Shown here piece after piece: positions 51,863-61,235 of a stretch of DNA of 64,000 nucleotides. The position numbers and the translations under genes were made by a program. The stretch is from CAVROP01 sp050012175 (GTDB lineage: Bacteria; Acidobacteriota; Terriglobia; UBA7540), in contig JBEKHR010000026.1 of NCBI GenBank assembly GCA_050012175.1, positions 17,091-81,090 of the forward strand. The letters are read 5' to 3'. Under the pieces are notes generated by a model that did not search any database, had not been told where the DNA came from, and saw only the letters and a program-made list of their open reading frames with translations. Each line of letters begins with the position of its first letter. The first letter of the stretch is position 1.

Positions 51863-54800
51863 CTACCAGTTCAAACGCAAGGAGAACTGGACCTGGCGGG
51901 AATTCTCCGCAGAACTGATGTTCCCAAAGTTTGAAGTCCCGTAGATGAGGCCAGGCCGGTCGAAGTTAGGGTGGTTAGTCAGATTGAAGAAGTCGGAGCG
52001 AAACACCAGATTAAGCCGTTCACTCAAGCGCGCTTGGCGCTGAAGACTCATGTCCCAAGATGCCAGTCCAGGGCCGGTTATGACGTTGCGGCCTTCATTC
52101 CCCGGAATGCTGTAAGCTCCGAGGTTGTCATAGAAAACAGGCGGCGCAACCAATGCGTCCGTGTTGAACCACCGGGAGAGAGTGCGTTGACCGGCCGGCA
52201 AATTGGGATTGGCGATCAAATCAGGTCGGTCGGTGCCGTTTGAGTCGGTGCCACTGAGCGCGGTGGGCAGTGTGGCGGTGAGAGGTTGCCCGGATTGAAG
52301 CGCGAGGATGTTCGACAGGTCCCAATGGCCGAACACCCGGGCTGCCGCACCTCCGCGCATCCACCGGCGGCCGGGACCGAAGGGAAGTTCCCAGTTGCTC
52401 GAGAAGACGAAGCGGTGCCGGATGTCGAAATCCGAAAGGCCCCGCTCAGCCTTCAGATTATAGTTGTCCTGAGCCTGACTGGTACCGTTGAGCCCCGAAG
52501 CTGTATCGATTGACTTGCCGAAGCTGTAGCCACCTACAAAGGAGATCCCGTGGGAGAATCGCCGTTCCAGGCGCACGATCAAGGCGTTGTAGTTCGAGTT
52601 GACATCCGTGGCGCGGATGAACTGATTCGAGCCCGGTTGCGGATGGTAGCCTCGCCTTTCGTCAGGCAGATTCGGGATGCCCTGGTTCTGCAATCCCCGG
52701 CGGGGAAGTTTGTGCCCGTCGGATCCGGCATAGCTCACCGAAAGAACAGTGTTAGGCGCGATTTCATGGTCGATTGACATACTCCATTCATAGACGTAGC
52801 CGTTGCGGAGGTTAGGCGGCGAGGAGACGGCCGTTGGCTCCTGGTTGCCAAGCGCGTATGCAAGTTGGTAAGTGAGCACGAGCGGGGCATAAGTCTGGCC
52901 GCAAGCGCCTGGTCCGTAAAACCTGCACGTGTCGAGTCCGAAGAGGAATTCCGTGATCGGCGCGCTGAGCCGAGTCTCAGAAGCATAGTCGAGTTCACCA
53001 AGAGAATTGAAGACGCCAAATCCCCCGCGCAGGGAAGTGGTGTGGCGCTTTGTGAGGTCATAGGCAAAGCCGAAGCGAGGCGCCCATCCTGCCCAATCGG
53101 GACGGATCAGTGAGGGCGGCAGCCCGGCTTGCTGAGAGGTAATGAACGATAGCCCATAGTAGCCCTGGAGGGTCTGAATCAGGGGGTTTGCAATTAATGC
53201 CGATGCCTGTCCCTGGTCGTTCCGGACAATGAACTGCGTGGCGTTGCTTGGATCGAGAATAGAGGCTCGTCCGTCAGCGTTGGTTGGAGGTGAGTAGAAC
53301 TCCTCGCGCAGGCCGTAAGTGAGGGTTAAGCGGCGCGTGGCGTGGAATTCATCGGAAAAGTAGGCGCCGAAATAGTCCAGACGATCGTTTCCGCCGGAGT
53401 TGCCCGCTTGGGCATAAGAAAGGAAAGGTCTGCCGAGAAGAAAATCTGAGAATGCAGTGCCGGAAACCGACCCGGCCCCATCGCTGAAGGAGAAGAGGCC
53501 CTGCCCAAAATCTTCCACCAGATAGAAGAGGCGGTAACGCCGCACATCCGCGCCGAATTTCCAGGTGTGCCGGCCACTGACCCACGCCACGTTATCGGTG
53601 AACTGGAAAGTGTGGTTCTTGCGGATTTGAGGTTGAAAAATGTCGCTATCGCCCATGTCCGCGTAGCCGGGAACGTTAATGGCGGGGATGCCATCGTTGG
53701 TGGCCCCCGGAGCGCGGGTGATTCCCAGCGACTCAAGAAAATGGCTGTGAATGTTCTGAGCTTCCTTAGTCCCGAAATAGTAAGCGTAGCCGAACCGGAA
53801 ATCGTTGATGAGCGTGGGCCGAAAGACGGAAGTAAGGCCGAGTGCGAGGTTCCTTCCCGTGTCATCGTGGTTCGTGCCAAATCCCGGCGCGGCGGAGGGA
53901 TTCTGCGCGAACGAGTCTGGCACGAAAGGAAATAGTTGTTGCCCATTAAACAGGAGAAATCGCCCAAAAAGTTGGTGCTTAGGCGTCAGCTCATGGTCTA
54001 TTCGCGCGATAAACTGGTCCGTGGTCACGCGATGCAGCCCCACGTTGATGTCGTTGTTTTCACCGGACGGGGCATTGGGATTGTTCGGCAGAGGAATCCG
54101 ATCCAGGATAGCGCGGGACAAGGGGTCGATTCGTGATGCCGGGATTGTGTTCTCCGGGAAGGGCTGGCCTGTAGTGGGGTCAATAATGGCGGGAAAAGGG
54201 TTGCCCGTCTGGGGATTAATGCCGCTGAAATTTCCCTGGCGGAGAGCGGTCGGAGGCAGCAAGGTTGTATTCGTGACGCTTTGGAGAATGCGCAAGCCCT
54301 CGTAATTGGTGAAAAAGAACGTGCGGTTACGACGGATTGGCCCACCCAGGCTGGCGCCGAACTGGTTCTGGCGATAGGGAGGGATGGGACGGGTCGGATC
54401 GTCGAAGAAATTCTTGGCGTCCAGCGCGCTATTGCGAAGAAACTCGTAGGCTGTGCCTGATAAGCGGTTGGCGCCTGAGCGAGATGCAATGTTAACCTGC
54501 GCGCCCGACGTAATGCCCTGGTCGGTCCCATAGGAGTCCTCCACAACGCGGAACTCCTGGATGGCATCGACGGAAGGGTTCACCGTGAGGCTATAGGCAA
54601 AGGGCTCCATCAGCGTGACGCCGTCGAGTGAAAAGTTGTTCCGCTCGGAGCGTTGTCCATCCACCGAGAAACCCAACCCCAGCGCCGCGGTGTTGAATTG
54701 CTGCGTGGAACTGTTGGGATAGGGAGGAACCGCACCGGCGGCAAGCAAGGCGAGTTGGGAGAACTGGCGGCCGTTCAACGGGAGAAGGCTAACGCGCCGA

Positions 54801-55204
54801 TTCTCGATCTCATCCCCGATCGCAGGAGAAGCGGCTTCTACAAGGGGCGGTCGAGTGTCAACTTGGATTTCGACTCGTTGATGTGCGATTTCCAGCCGAA
54901 TGTCGACACGCGCTGTTTCTCCAACTCGGAGCGCCAACCCGCGGACCACCTTGGAAACAAAACCCGTCTTGGCAATTTCCAATTCGTAGTTTCCTACGGG
55001 TAAAAAAGGAAAGCTGTAAAAGCCGTTCGCGTCCGTCTGAGTCTGCCGAACTTGGCCCGTGGCAGAATTGCGAAGCTCGATCGCAGCCTCTGGGACTGCC
55101 GCTCCGCTCGGGTCAAGCACAATTCCTTCCAAGTGGCTGTTCCATGTTTGTCCGTAAAGATTGTGAGCCAATGTGGCGACCAGGAATAGGAGAACCGCCA
55201 TCAT
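51863..55204 (-). CDS. TonB-dependent receptor with carboxypeptidase-regulatory N-domain (Oar-like)
   Basis: This outer membrane receptor has 1,113 residues. After a signal peptide (MMAVLLFLVATLAHNLYG) it has a CarboxypepD_reg domain (about 25-110: GIVLDPSGAAVPEAAIELRN, FYSFPFLPVGNYELEI), a plug domain (about 120-240: VSLLPLNGRQFSQLALL, FSVDGQRSERNNFSLDGV), and a long barrel ending NSRQVQFSLRLNW with the terminal aromatic residue. ATG at 55204 is used. The frame is open back to 55651, but those 149 residues translate an inverted repeat and lack any domain. An FMN riboswitch lies upstream on the same strand, with its 3' end 466 bases before this start, which suggests flavin control. The substrate is unknown; no clear ribosome site is seen. 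Confidence 0.9.
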   Translation of the reverse strand: MMAVLLFLVATLAHNLYGQTWNSHLEGIVLDPSGAAVPEAAIELRNSATGQVRQTQTDANGFYSFPFLPVGNYELEIAKTGFVSKVVRGLALRVGETARVDIRLEIAHQRVEIQVDTRPPLVEAASPAIGDEIENRRVSLLPLNGRQFSQLALLAAGAVPPYPNSSTQQFNTAALGLGFSVDGQRSERNNFSLDGVTLMEPFAYSLTVNPSVDAIQEFRVVEDSYGTDQGITSGAQVNIASRSGANRLSGTAYEFLRNSALDAKNFFDDPTRPIPPYRQNQFGASLGGPIRRNRTFFFTNYEGLRILQSVTNTTLLPPTALRQGNFSGINPQTGNPFPAIIDPTTGQPFPENTIPASRIDPLSRAILDRIPLPNNPNAPSGENNDINVGLHRVTTDQFIARIDHELTPKHQLFGRFLLFNGQQLFPFVPDSFAQNPSAAPGFGTNHDDTGRNLALGLTSVFRPTLINDFRFGYAYYFGTKEAQNIHSHFLESLGITRAPGATNDGIPAINVPGYADMGDSDIFQPQIRKNHTFQFTDNVAWVSGRHTWKFGADVRRYRLFYLVEDFGQGLFSFSDGAGSVSGTAFSDFLLGRPFLSYAQAGNSGGNDRLDYFGAYFSDEFHATRRLTLTYGLREEFYSPPTNADGRASILDPSNATQFIVRNDQGQASALIANPLIQTLQGYYGLSFITSQQAGLPPSLIRPDWAGWAPRFGFAYDLTKRHTTSLRGGFGVFNSLGELDYASETRLSAPITEFLFGLDTCRFYGPGACGQTYAPLVLTYQLAYALGNQEPTAVSSPPNLRNGYVYEWSMSIDHEIAPNTVLSVSYAGSDGHKLPRRGLQNQGIPNLPDERRGYHPQPGSNQFIRATDVNSNYNALIVRLERRFSHGISFVGGYSFGKSIDTASGLNGTSQAQDNYNLKAERGLSDFDIRHRFVFSSNWELPFGPGRRWMRGGAAARVFGHWDLSNILALQSGQPLTATLPTALSGTDSNGTDRPDLIANPNLPAGQRTLSRWFNTDALVAPPVFYDNLGAYSIPGNEGRNVITGPGLASWDMSLQRQARLSERLNLVFRSDFFNLTNHPNFDRPGLIYGTSNFGNISSAENSRQVQFSLRLNW

Positions 55205-55280
55205 GGGGCTGGCGAGTATCCGGCGACTCGGTCCTCTGTGGCGCAAATCGTCGACTTCTTCGCAGGCGGCCGCAGGCGCG

Positions 55281-55412
55281 CTGGAGTGCGGCAGCTTGCT
55301 GCCGCTTTCCTCCTGCGAGCTTGCTCGCGCTTCACCGCTCCGAATACCACGCTCCTGTGCACGGCCAGCAAACTGGCCTGAGCAAAAGCGGCAGCAAGCT
55401 GCCGCACTCCAG
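55281..55412. repeat. Nested inverted-repeat element in the receptor leader
   Basis: The 26-base arm at 55281-55306 is the exact reverse complement of 55387-55412. Each arm contains its own small hairpin (GGCAGC-TT-GCTGCC type), and GAGC-TT-GCTC and GGCCAG-CAAA-CTGGCC hairpins lie between them. It stands in the leader between riboswitch and receptor start and would form a large structure in that mRNA. Confidence 0.88.
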
Positions 55413-55669
55413 AGCCCTCTCTTCTCTGCGAACTCTGTGGCCTCTGTGGTGAGTCTCCTCTTGGGTTGCGGAAGGCTCGAGAGGCACGGAGAGCACAGAG
55501 AGTCTCGGTTCGGTTGCGGTTTTGCTGCGCTGTCCAGCAAATTCAACATCCAAGTTTTCGATCGGGGCAAACGGGAGGGAACAGTTGGCAGGTCTAAAAA
55601 AGCGGGAGTTGAATGTTGTCCACCCATACCGGTGAACGCACATCCGCTCATCAGACCGGTTTCCGTCCT

Positions 55670-55916
55670 GACCTTCTCCCATCCGGACTGTACCGTCGGC
55701 CCCGGAGTTTCACCGGATCCTGGGGCTTGCAGGCCTTCTACGCTCTGTCCGCTGATTGCACCGGCTACCTAGGCTATCCTCTTGCTTGCCGGTTCGCTTT
55801 CCCGGACTCCCATGCGCTGGCTCGAGCGCTTCGGACCACCCCTCGCGGGCTTTACCGCCGATTGGGAATTGGAAAGGCTCGCATTCAAGTCCTTCCCTCA
55901 CCCTGCCCCGAAGGTC
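55670..55916 (-). promoter_or_regulatory. FMN riboswitch (RFN element)
   Basis: Read on the minus strand the conserved RFN parts come in the right order. P1 is perfect: GACCTTC (55916-55910) with GAAGGTC (55676-55670). Then come CGGGGCAGGGTGA, AATTCCC, CGGCGGTAAAGCCCGCGAG (P3), and after a variable part GATCCGGTGAAACTCCGG, GGCCGACGGT, and AGTCCGGATGGGAGAAGG. Helix P2 is longer than normal: about 25 bases with GGGAAGG and CCTTTCC arms are inserted between GGGTGA and AATTCCC. FMN binding normally lowers expression of riboflavin synthesis or transport genes. The first gene downstream is the TonB-dependent receptor. I see no clear terminator; a T6 run lies at 55601-55596. Confidence 0.93.
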
Positions 55917-55933
55917 GGGGATTTACCGAGACA

Positions 55934-55963
55934 ATCTTAGCACCGCGGCGGCTGTTTCCTCAA
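55934..55963 (-). promoter_or_regulatory. Probable promoter of the riboswitch transcript
   Basis: On the minus strand TTGAGG (55963-55958) and TAAGAT (55939-55934) are 18 bases apart. Transcription would begin near 55927, about 11 bases before the P1 helix, which is the normal distance for a riboswitch leader. Confidence 0.5.
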
Positions 55964-55991
55964 GAGACCTAATGTCCACATGTAAAGACGT

Positions 55992-56019
55992 TTGACAGAG
56001 CGTCATATGCCCTTATAAT
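55992..56019 (+). promoter_or_regulatory. Consensus sigma-70-type promoter for the EamA gene
   Basis: TTGACA (55992-55997) and TATAAT (56014-56019) match both consensus boxes fully, with a 16-base spacer. The start of transcription would be near 56026, about 40 bases before the ATG at 56065. It is divergent from the riboswitch promoter, about 30 bases away. Confidence 0.75.
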
Positions 56020-56064
56020 CATCGGTCGTTTCATTTCGGATTTCCGTGCTATTCGACGAACCGA

Positions 56065-57009
56065 ATGGTTGATACACCCCGCCGGGATTCCCGTCGCCGC
56101 GGCGAGCCGTGGGCCGCAGGCTCGGTGCTGGGCTATGCCTCGGCCAACATTTTCGACCGCCTTGGCGTCATACACGCCGACCCCCTGATCGGGCCCTTTC
56201 TCCGGGGCCTGCCCAGTTTGCTTCTGGGCATCTTTCTGGTTTGGAAGCATCATACGTTGGACCAACTGCGCCCCGCTTCATCCCGGTATATAGGCCGGCG
56301 CGCCATTCTTTCTTTCATCTGGGCCGGCATCGTCTCGACGCTAGGACTGTTTCTCTATTACTTCGCCATCCGTATTGGCGGTGTCACCGTAACGATTCCA
56401 GTGCAGGAAACCTACGTCATTTGGGGGACACTCATTGCCTGGTATTTCCTGCGCGAGCGGATTCCTCGCTATGCAGTGCTTGGTGTTTTGTTGATTTTTG
56501 TTGGGTTGGTCACCCTCTCGTGGGGTCAATTCCGGGGGCATCCCACATCGCCGCTTTGGTATTGGGCGATTCCCCTCGCTTTCTGCACAGCTCTTACCTA
56601 CGGGGTTTCCGGAGTCTTATGGCGTGACGGTCAGCTTCGAGGCGCCCACCAATCGACGGCGATCTTCTTGCAGTTTGCCACGAGCGTGTTGGTTGGATTG
56701 GTGGGATTGATCGCTTTGGGCCGCGGGCCGGCGCTGCTCGGCATAAATCGGCATTCACTATTGGCCCTCCTCACCAGCGGGGTCCTTTCCGGCATTCTTG
56801 CCATCTACTGCCTGTTTACGGCTCTGCGCCTCATGGCAGTGGCCCGCGTGTACGCTTTCTCCTCGCTCACTCCCTTGGTGGCGACGCTCTTCGCTCACTT
56901 CTTCCTTAACGAGTATTTGAACGGGCTGGTGTTCGGGGGTGTCATGCTGGTTTCAATCGGCGTTATCCTCACTCAAGTCTTTCGACCAGCCGAGGAAAGA
57001 CAAGCCTGA
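56065..57009 (+). CDS. EamA/DMT-superfamily permease (candidate flavin transporter)
   Basis: This 314-residue inner membrane protein has ten hydrophobic helices in two EamA repeats (about 17-155 and 165-305). Typical parts are GLFLYYFAIRIGGVTVTIPV, WGTLIAWYFLRERIPRYAVL and in the second half SSLTPLVATLFAHFFLNEYL. EamA proteins export or import small metabolites; RibN, a riboflavin importer, is one member. Here the gene is divergent from an FMN-riboswitch leader, which makes flavin a reasonable guess, but the gene itself is not under the riboswitch. ATG at 56065 has no good ribosome site; the consensus promoter lies about 45 bases upstream. Confidence 0.88.
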   Translation: MVDTPRRDSRRRGEPWAAGSVLGYASANIFDRLGVIHADPLIGPFLRGLPSLLLGIFLVWKHHTLDQLRPASSRYIGRRAILSFIWAGIVSTLGLFLYYFAIRIGGVTVTIPVQETYVIWGTLIAWYFLRERIPRYAVLGVLLIFVGLVTLSWGQFRGHPTSPLWYWAIPLAFCTALTYGVSGVLWRDGQLRGAHQSTAIFLQFATSVLVGLVGLIALGRGPALLGINRHSLLALLTSGVLSGILAIYCLFTALRLMAVARVYAFSSLTPLVATLFAHFFLNEYLNGLVFGGVMLVSIGVILTQVFRPAEERQA

Positions 57010-57059
57010 ACCCGGGTATGAAGCGCTCGCGCCAGTTATTGCACACGCCACCAGCGTCT

Positions 57060-59312
57060 TTATAGGTCCGGCGTGCGCCGGGGCTTAATCTCCTCGAGGT
57101 GCTTTCTGAGCCTTTCGCGAACCTCATCATCCTTACCATAGGCCAGCTCTTGCTTGAGTTCGTTTAGAGCAAAGTGGACGATGTCGTGGTGGTGGAGTTC
57201 GTCAGGCGCGAGTTCATCACTGAATCGTAGCCAAAGGCCGTGCAGAAGGTCGATTTCCTGGGGCGTCAGGTGCGGTGCATGAGGACCGAGGAAGAAGATT
57301 CCTTCCTGCCCCGTCGGGGTGAAGATCTCGAGCGTCACACGAGGTTTCGGTTCGGGAAGTCTTTCCCATGCGACGCCGGCGCGCCGGGCCTCCTCCGTAA
57401 TCGCCATCTTTGCAGAGAGGCCAAGGACAGCGGCAGACGATTCCAAGGACTGCGCAGCGCGCAGGATTCCATCCCATACGTCATTGACTGCAACCAAGGC
57501 AAGGTGAATGGTCTTGCCCTCGTGCTCCGCCAGGGAGAGCGCGCGCGTAAAAAGAAACTGTTCGGTCGTCCCAAAGAACTGATCAGGCGTCAAGCCGCTT
57601 TCTCCTGACCCGGCGCGCATCAGCACTCGGATGTGAAGAACCACGACATCTTGCTTCGCCAGGTTGACGCGCTTGAGAACCCGTTCCAGAGGATAAAGGG
57701 TGTTGTAATCGCGGAGAAAGACCAGGATGTTCCCCGGCCGGCAGCCCAGCCTCTTGGGCGTGATGTCCTCTCCGGATGCCAGGTGAAACTGGTCGAGTTC
57801 AGTATGCGCGATCCCCTTCCGGTGTCCGATTCGCTCAGAGGCCGTGAAGACACCAAAAAGAACCAGTGTGAAGGCGACGCCGGATATCGTCGCCACTTGT
57901 TTGGTGAAGATGTTGGTGACCGCAATGGCCAGCAGGGTCAGGGTGATGAGTCCCAAACCTACGGGGATCTCGGTCTTGCCCAACTTGAAATTCAGCGGCA
58001 CATGAAATTCGCGGGGTCCTGGCTGCCTGTAACGGAGAACGAGGACCGCGAGACCCTTCATCACAAAACTCCAAACCACGCCGAAAGCATAAGCTTCACC
58101 CAGGAGGTAGACGTTACCGTGGCTTAGGATAATGGTCAGGAGTTGCAGGGCAACGACGACGTTGATGATGCGGTAGGAAGTTCCGAAGCGCGGATGGGGA
58201 CGGCGAAACCAAGCCGCCAGTACGCCATCTTCTGAAACCCGGTTGAGCACGCCGTTTGAGCCCACGATGGCCGTGTTTACAGCGCCGGCAAGAATAAGTG
58301 TGCCCACCAGGACGACAAACCCATGAAATACCAGCTTGAGCGTGAGGGGTCCGGCAACATTCATCGCCAGGCCGCCAATGAGGTTCTCGAAGAAACCCTT
58401 CCGCGTCTCATCTGGGATGATCATCACGGCGAAGAAAGAAACGAGCGAGGTAAACACCATGCTGTAAACAAAGATGACCAAGCCCGCCTTCTTCAAGTTC
58501 GGCAACTTGGGGTGCTCAATTTCCCGGTAGACCTGCGCCAGGGATTCCTCGCCGCTCATCGCTAGGACGGAGTGCCCCAAACCGATCAGGATTCCGATAA
58601 GGCCAATGGTGTGAGGCAACCGGCTGTTGCGAAGCCAACCCAGGGCTTCGGGGGCGAAGTGGAAGTTCGTCAGGGACGGTAATGGCGGCAGATGCCCTCC
58701 GCGCACCCAGAGCGTATAGCCACACCAACCGATCATGAGCACCGCCATCACCGTGGTGAACTGCATGATGCGGAGAGACTTCTCACTCGATTCGGGAATA
58801 CCTTTGACGTTTTCCCACCAGAAATAAAGTGTTACGAGGATCGCAAAAACCTCGGCTGTGGCGTTGGTGGAAAGGACGAGATGAATGTGGAGGTATTGTA
58901 AAGTTTCGTTAAGGAACCCCGCCAGATATTGGCCTGCTGAAACGCCGCTGATGGGGCCCGTCAGGATGTAGTCGAACATCAGGGCTGAAACGGAGATCTT
59001 GGCAAGCGTCCCGCCCATGGCCTCTTTGACTACCCGGTAGACACCGCCGCGCACAAACATGCTGCAGCTCTCCACGTAAATTGCCCGTACCGCGTAGGAG
59101 AAAAGCATGATCCCGAAGATGAACCAGGGAGCGGATTTCCCCACGGCCTCCTCGGCGATACCGCCAGCGTAGAAGGCGGATGACGCGAGATCGTTCAGGA
59201 CAATGGCTGCGGCGCGCCAAAAGGAGATGAAGGTGAGCATGGCGGTTGTGGCCACCATGACTCGAGGCAGTGTTACCGTCTTACCGGGTTCTTTAGCGCC
59301 GGAATTCTCCAT
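57060..59312 (-). CDS. APC-superfamily permease with C-terminal universal-stress-like domain
   Basis: This protein of 750 residues joins an amino-acid/polyamine/organocation permease (about 15-490, some twelve helices; early parts ATTAMLTFISFWRAAAIVLN and SYAVRAIYVESCSMFVRGGVYR) with a soluble C-terminal part (about 510-750) that starts GNILVFLRDYNTLYPLERVL and has KQDVVVLHIRVL and AAVLGLSAKMA, resembling a Usp fold. Fusions of this type are known, and the Usp part may sense energy state. The substrate is unknown. ATG at 59312 is chosen; GTG at 59351 is in frame. It lies downstream of, and in the same direction as, a sugar-acid dehydratase gene, with a gap of about 270 bases filled by phrase-like repeats. 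Confidence 0.87.
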   Translation of the reverse strand: MENSGAKEPGKTVTLPRVMVATTAMLTFISFWRAAAIVLNDLASSAFYAGGIAEEAVGKSAPWFIFGIMLFSYAVRAIYVESCSMFVRGGVYRVVKEAMGGTLAKISVSALMFDYILTGPISGVSAGQYLAGFLNETLQYLHIHLVLSTNATAEVFAILVTLYFWWENVKGIPESSEKSLRIMQFTTVMAVLMIGWCGYTLWVRGGHLPPLPSLTNFHFAPEALGWLRNSRLPHTIGLIGILIGLGHSVLAMSGEESLAQVYREIEHPKLPNLKKAGLVIFVYSMVFTSLVSFFAVMIIPDETRKGFFENLIGGLAMNVAGPLTLKLVFHGFVVLVGTLILAGAVNTAIVGSNGVLNRVSEDGVLAAWFRRPHPRFGTSYRIINVVVALQLLTIILSHGNVYLLGEAYAFGVVWSFVMKGLAVLVLRYRQPGPREFHVPLNFKLGKTEIPVGLGLITLTLLAIAVTNIFTKQVATISGVAFTLVLFGVFTASERIGHRKGIAHTELDQFHLASGEDITPKRLGCRPGNILVFLRDYNTLYPLERVLKRVNLAKQDVVVLHIRVLMRAGSGESGLTPDQFFGTTEQFLFTRALSLAEHEGKTIHLALVAVNDVWDGILRAAQSLESSAAVLGLSAKMAITEEARRAGVAWERLPEPKPRVTLEIFTPTGQEGIFFLGPHAPHLTPQEIDLLHGLWLRFSDELAPDELHHHDIVHFALNELKQELAYGKDDEVRERLRKHLEEIKPRRTPDL

Positions 59313-59586
59313 ACCCGTTTGTGAATCTGATAGCGGCTTGTTGGGCCTCACGCGGAAGAGTTCTAGGAAGACACATTTGGAATCGTGTGTCGAAAATCAA
59401 TCGTATTCTCGCACAAATAGTGAGGAGGGGAAAGAGGTTCTTCTGGAGATTTGGCATAAGTTTCTTGAATTGAAATCTGGCGCAGCAGGCGCCGGTGGGC
59501 ACAAACGCAACTTCAGGATGAACACAAATCCGTTTGACCACGCACAACTGACCACTGACAACTGACCCGCCGCGGCGGGACAACTA

Positions 59587-61158
59587 TTACAGCGCCGGCC
59601 AGAGTTGGTCCCAGATCTTGAACTCGTGGTGGAAGCCGGACTCCTCAGCGCGTGTGAGTTTGCGCCCCGAAGCCACGTCCAGGGTTTCCTGGAAGATTTT
59701 GCGACCCACGTCTTCGATGGTCTCCTTGCGCTCCAGGATGGTTCCCGCATCGATATCCAAATCCTCGTAGCTACGGGCGAGCTGGGGATTGGAACCAATC
59801 TTCATTACCGGTCCCAGAGCGCAGCCGATACCGGTTCCACGGCCGGTGGTGAAAAGTGCCACCTGCGCGCCGCTCAGGAAAAGGGCAGGGGTACAAAGGT
59901 GGTCATATCCAGGCGTATAGAGAACGTACAGGCCTTTTCGGTCACCCAACCACTCGCCGTACTCGATCAGGTCTTCAACGATGGATGTCCCGCCTTTGGC
60001 CTTCACACCGCTTGACTTCAAGAAGATATTGTAGAGTCCGCCTTTGATGTTGCCGGGAGAAGGATTGTCGCGAAAATCCTCGCCGAAATTCTTCACATAG
60101 GCCTCATAGCGTTTCAGAGCCTGCATCAACTTTTTCCCCACAGCGCGAGTGCGGGCGCGGCGCGCCAGGTCCACCATCGCAGCGCCCTGGAGTTCAGGGA
60201 TTTCCGGCAGGAAGACGGCTGCCCCAGCCTTCACGAACATGTCGGAAGCGACTCCCACGGCAGGATTAGCAGTCACCCCAGACCAGCGATCCGACCCGCC
60301 GCATTCGGTCCCGACGATGAGTTTTGAGATTGGCGCCGGTTGGCGTTTGAACTGGTTTGCATAATGAAGCAGCTTCTCGACGATTTCAAGCCCGCGCTCC
60401 ACCGTCTTGCGACTGCCGCCCAGATGCTGGATCGTCATATTCACGACGCGCTGGTTGTAGTCCGGGACGGCGGTTTGGAAGACCGGGGCCGAGCATTCCA
60501 CGCAGGTCTTCCCGCATCCGAGGTCAATATAGACAGCCGCGCCCAGGTTGGGATGCCGCAGGGTGTTGGCGAGCCACTGGTTCAACATCTCGACCGCCCG
60601 CCCATCCGGCATGCCGCAGCCTGATTCGTGCACGATAGGGACTACGCCATCCACGTTGGGAAACTTCTCGCGCGTGTAGATTTCTCGCATCGCGCGTCTG
60701 GCGATTTCCCCCACCTCAGTGGACGAGCACATCCCGGAGGTCACCACCCCAATCAGGTTGCGGATTCCCGCACTCCCGTCGTTGCGTAAGTAGCCGTCGA
60801 ACGTCAGTCGCGCCAGCTCGGGGTCAAGCAGGGTGGGCTCCGGGTTGTCGCGATACCGCACCACCAGACGTGGGAGCCGTCGCTGGATATTGGTTTCGTC
60901 GACTGGGTCGCCGGGCTTGAGTGAAACGGACGCCAAGCCGATGGGATCGCCAAGAGAGATAAAGGGCGTTCCTTCGGGAATATCTTTGATGGCGAAGCTC
61001 TGCCCGCGGAGGGCGCGCCCGGACATCGTCAGCAGTTGGTCCCCGTACTTAAGCTGGGTCCCATGTTCGATGAAATCCGCCGTCACCACGGCAACGTTAT
61101 CTTTCTTGGGTCTGATGATAATGGCGAGGTCATCTAGCGTCTTCGGTTCCATAAGCAA
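59587..61158 (-). CDS. UxaA/GarD-family sugar-acid dehydratase
   Basis: This 523-residue enzyme has an N-terminal SAF domain (about 10-85) and the dehydratase core (about 110-500) of the altronate/galactarate dehydratase family. Marks are GYLRNDGSAGIRNLIGVV, VHESGCGMPDG, IDLGCGKTCVECSAP, VGTECGGSDRWSG and TTGRGTGIGCALGPVMKIG. The cysteines and histidine likely bind the metal. The family removes water from sugar acids such as altronate, galactarate or glucarate to give keto-deoxy acids. The start chosen is TTG at 61158, because GGAGG (61165-61169 on the other strand) is six bases away; ATG at 61152 is in frame at 12 bases. A sugar symporter gene lies upstream in the same direction, so the two may form a catabolic operon. 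Confidence 0.88.
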   Translation of the reverse strand: MLMEPKTLDDLAIIIRPKKDNVAVVTADFIEHGTQLKYGDQLLTMSGRALRGQSFAIKDIPEGTPFISLGDPIGLASVSLKPGDPVDETNIQRRLPRLVVRYRDNPEPTLLDPELARLTFDGYLRNDGSAGIRNLIGVVTSGMCSSTEVGEIARRAMREIYTREKFPNVDGVVPIVHESGCGMPDGRAVEMLNQWLANTLRHPNLGAAVYIDLGCGKTCVECSAPVFQTAVPDYNQRVVNMTIQHLGGSRKTVERGLEIVEKLLHYANQFKRQPAPISKLIVGTECGGSDRWSGVTANPAVGVASDMFVKAGAAVFLPEIPELQGAAMVDLARRARTRAVGKKLMQALKRYEAYVKNFGEDFRDNPSPGNIKGGLYNIFLKSSGVKAKGGTSIVEDLIEYGEWLGDRKGLYVLYTPGYDHLCTPALFLSGAQVALFTTGRGTGIGCALGPVMKIGSNPQLARSYEDLDIDAGTILERKETIEDVGRKIFQETLDVASGRKLTRAEESGFHHEFKIWDQLWPAL

Positions 61159-61235
61159 TTCTCACCTCCCACTTATTACAAGAGCGCGCTTGGTCTGATG
61201 GGTATGGACAGAGAAAGCCAGTGCCACGGTTTTGT

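Noticed and set aside
55205..55651. N-terminal extension of the TonB receptor frame
   Set aside because: The 149 residues translate an inverted repeat and cysteine-rich noise, and a proper signal peptide begins at the ATG at 55204.
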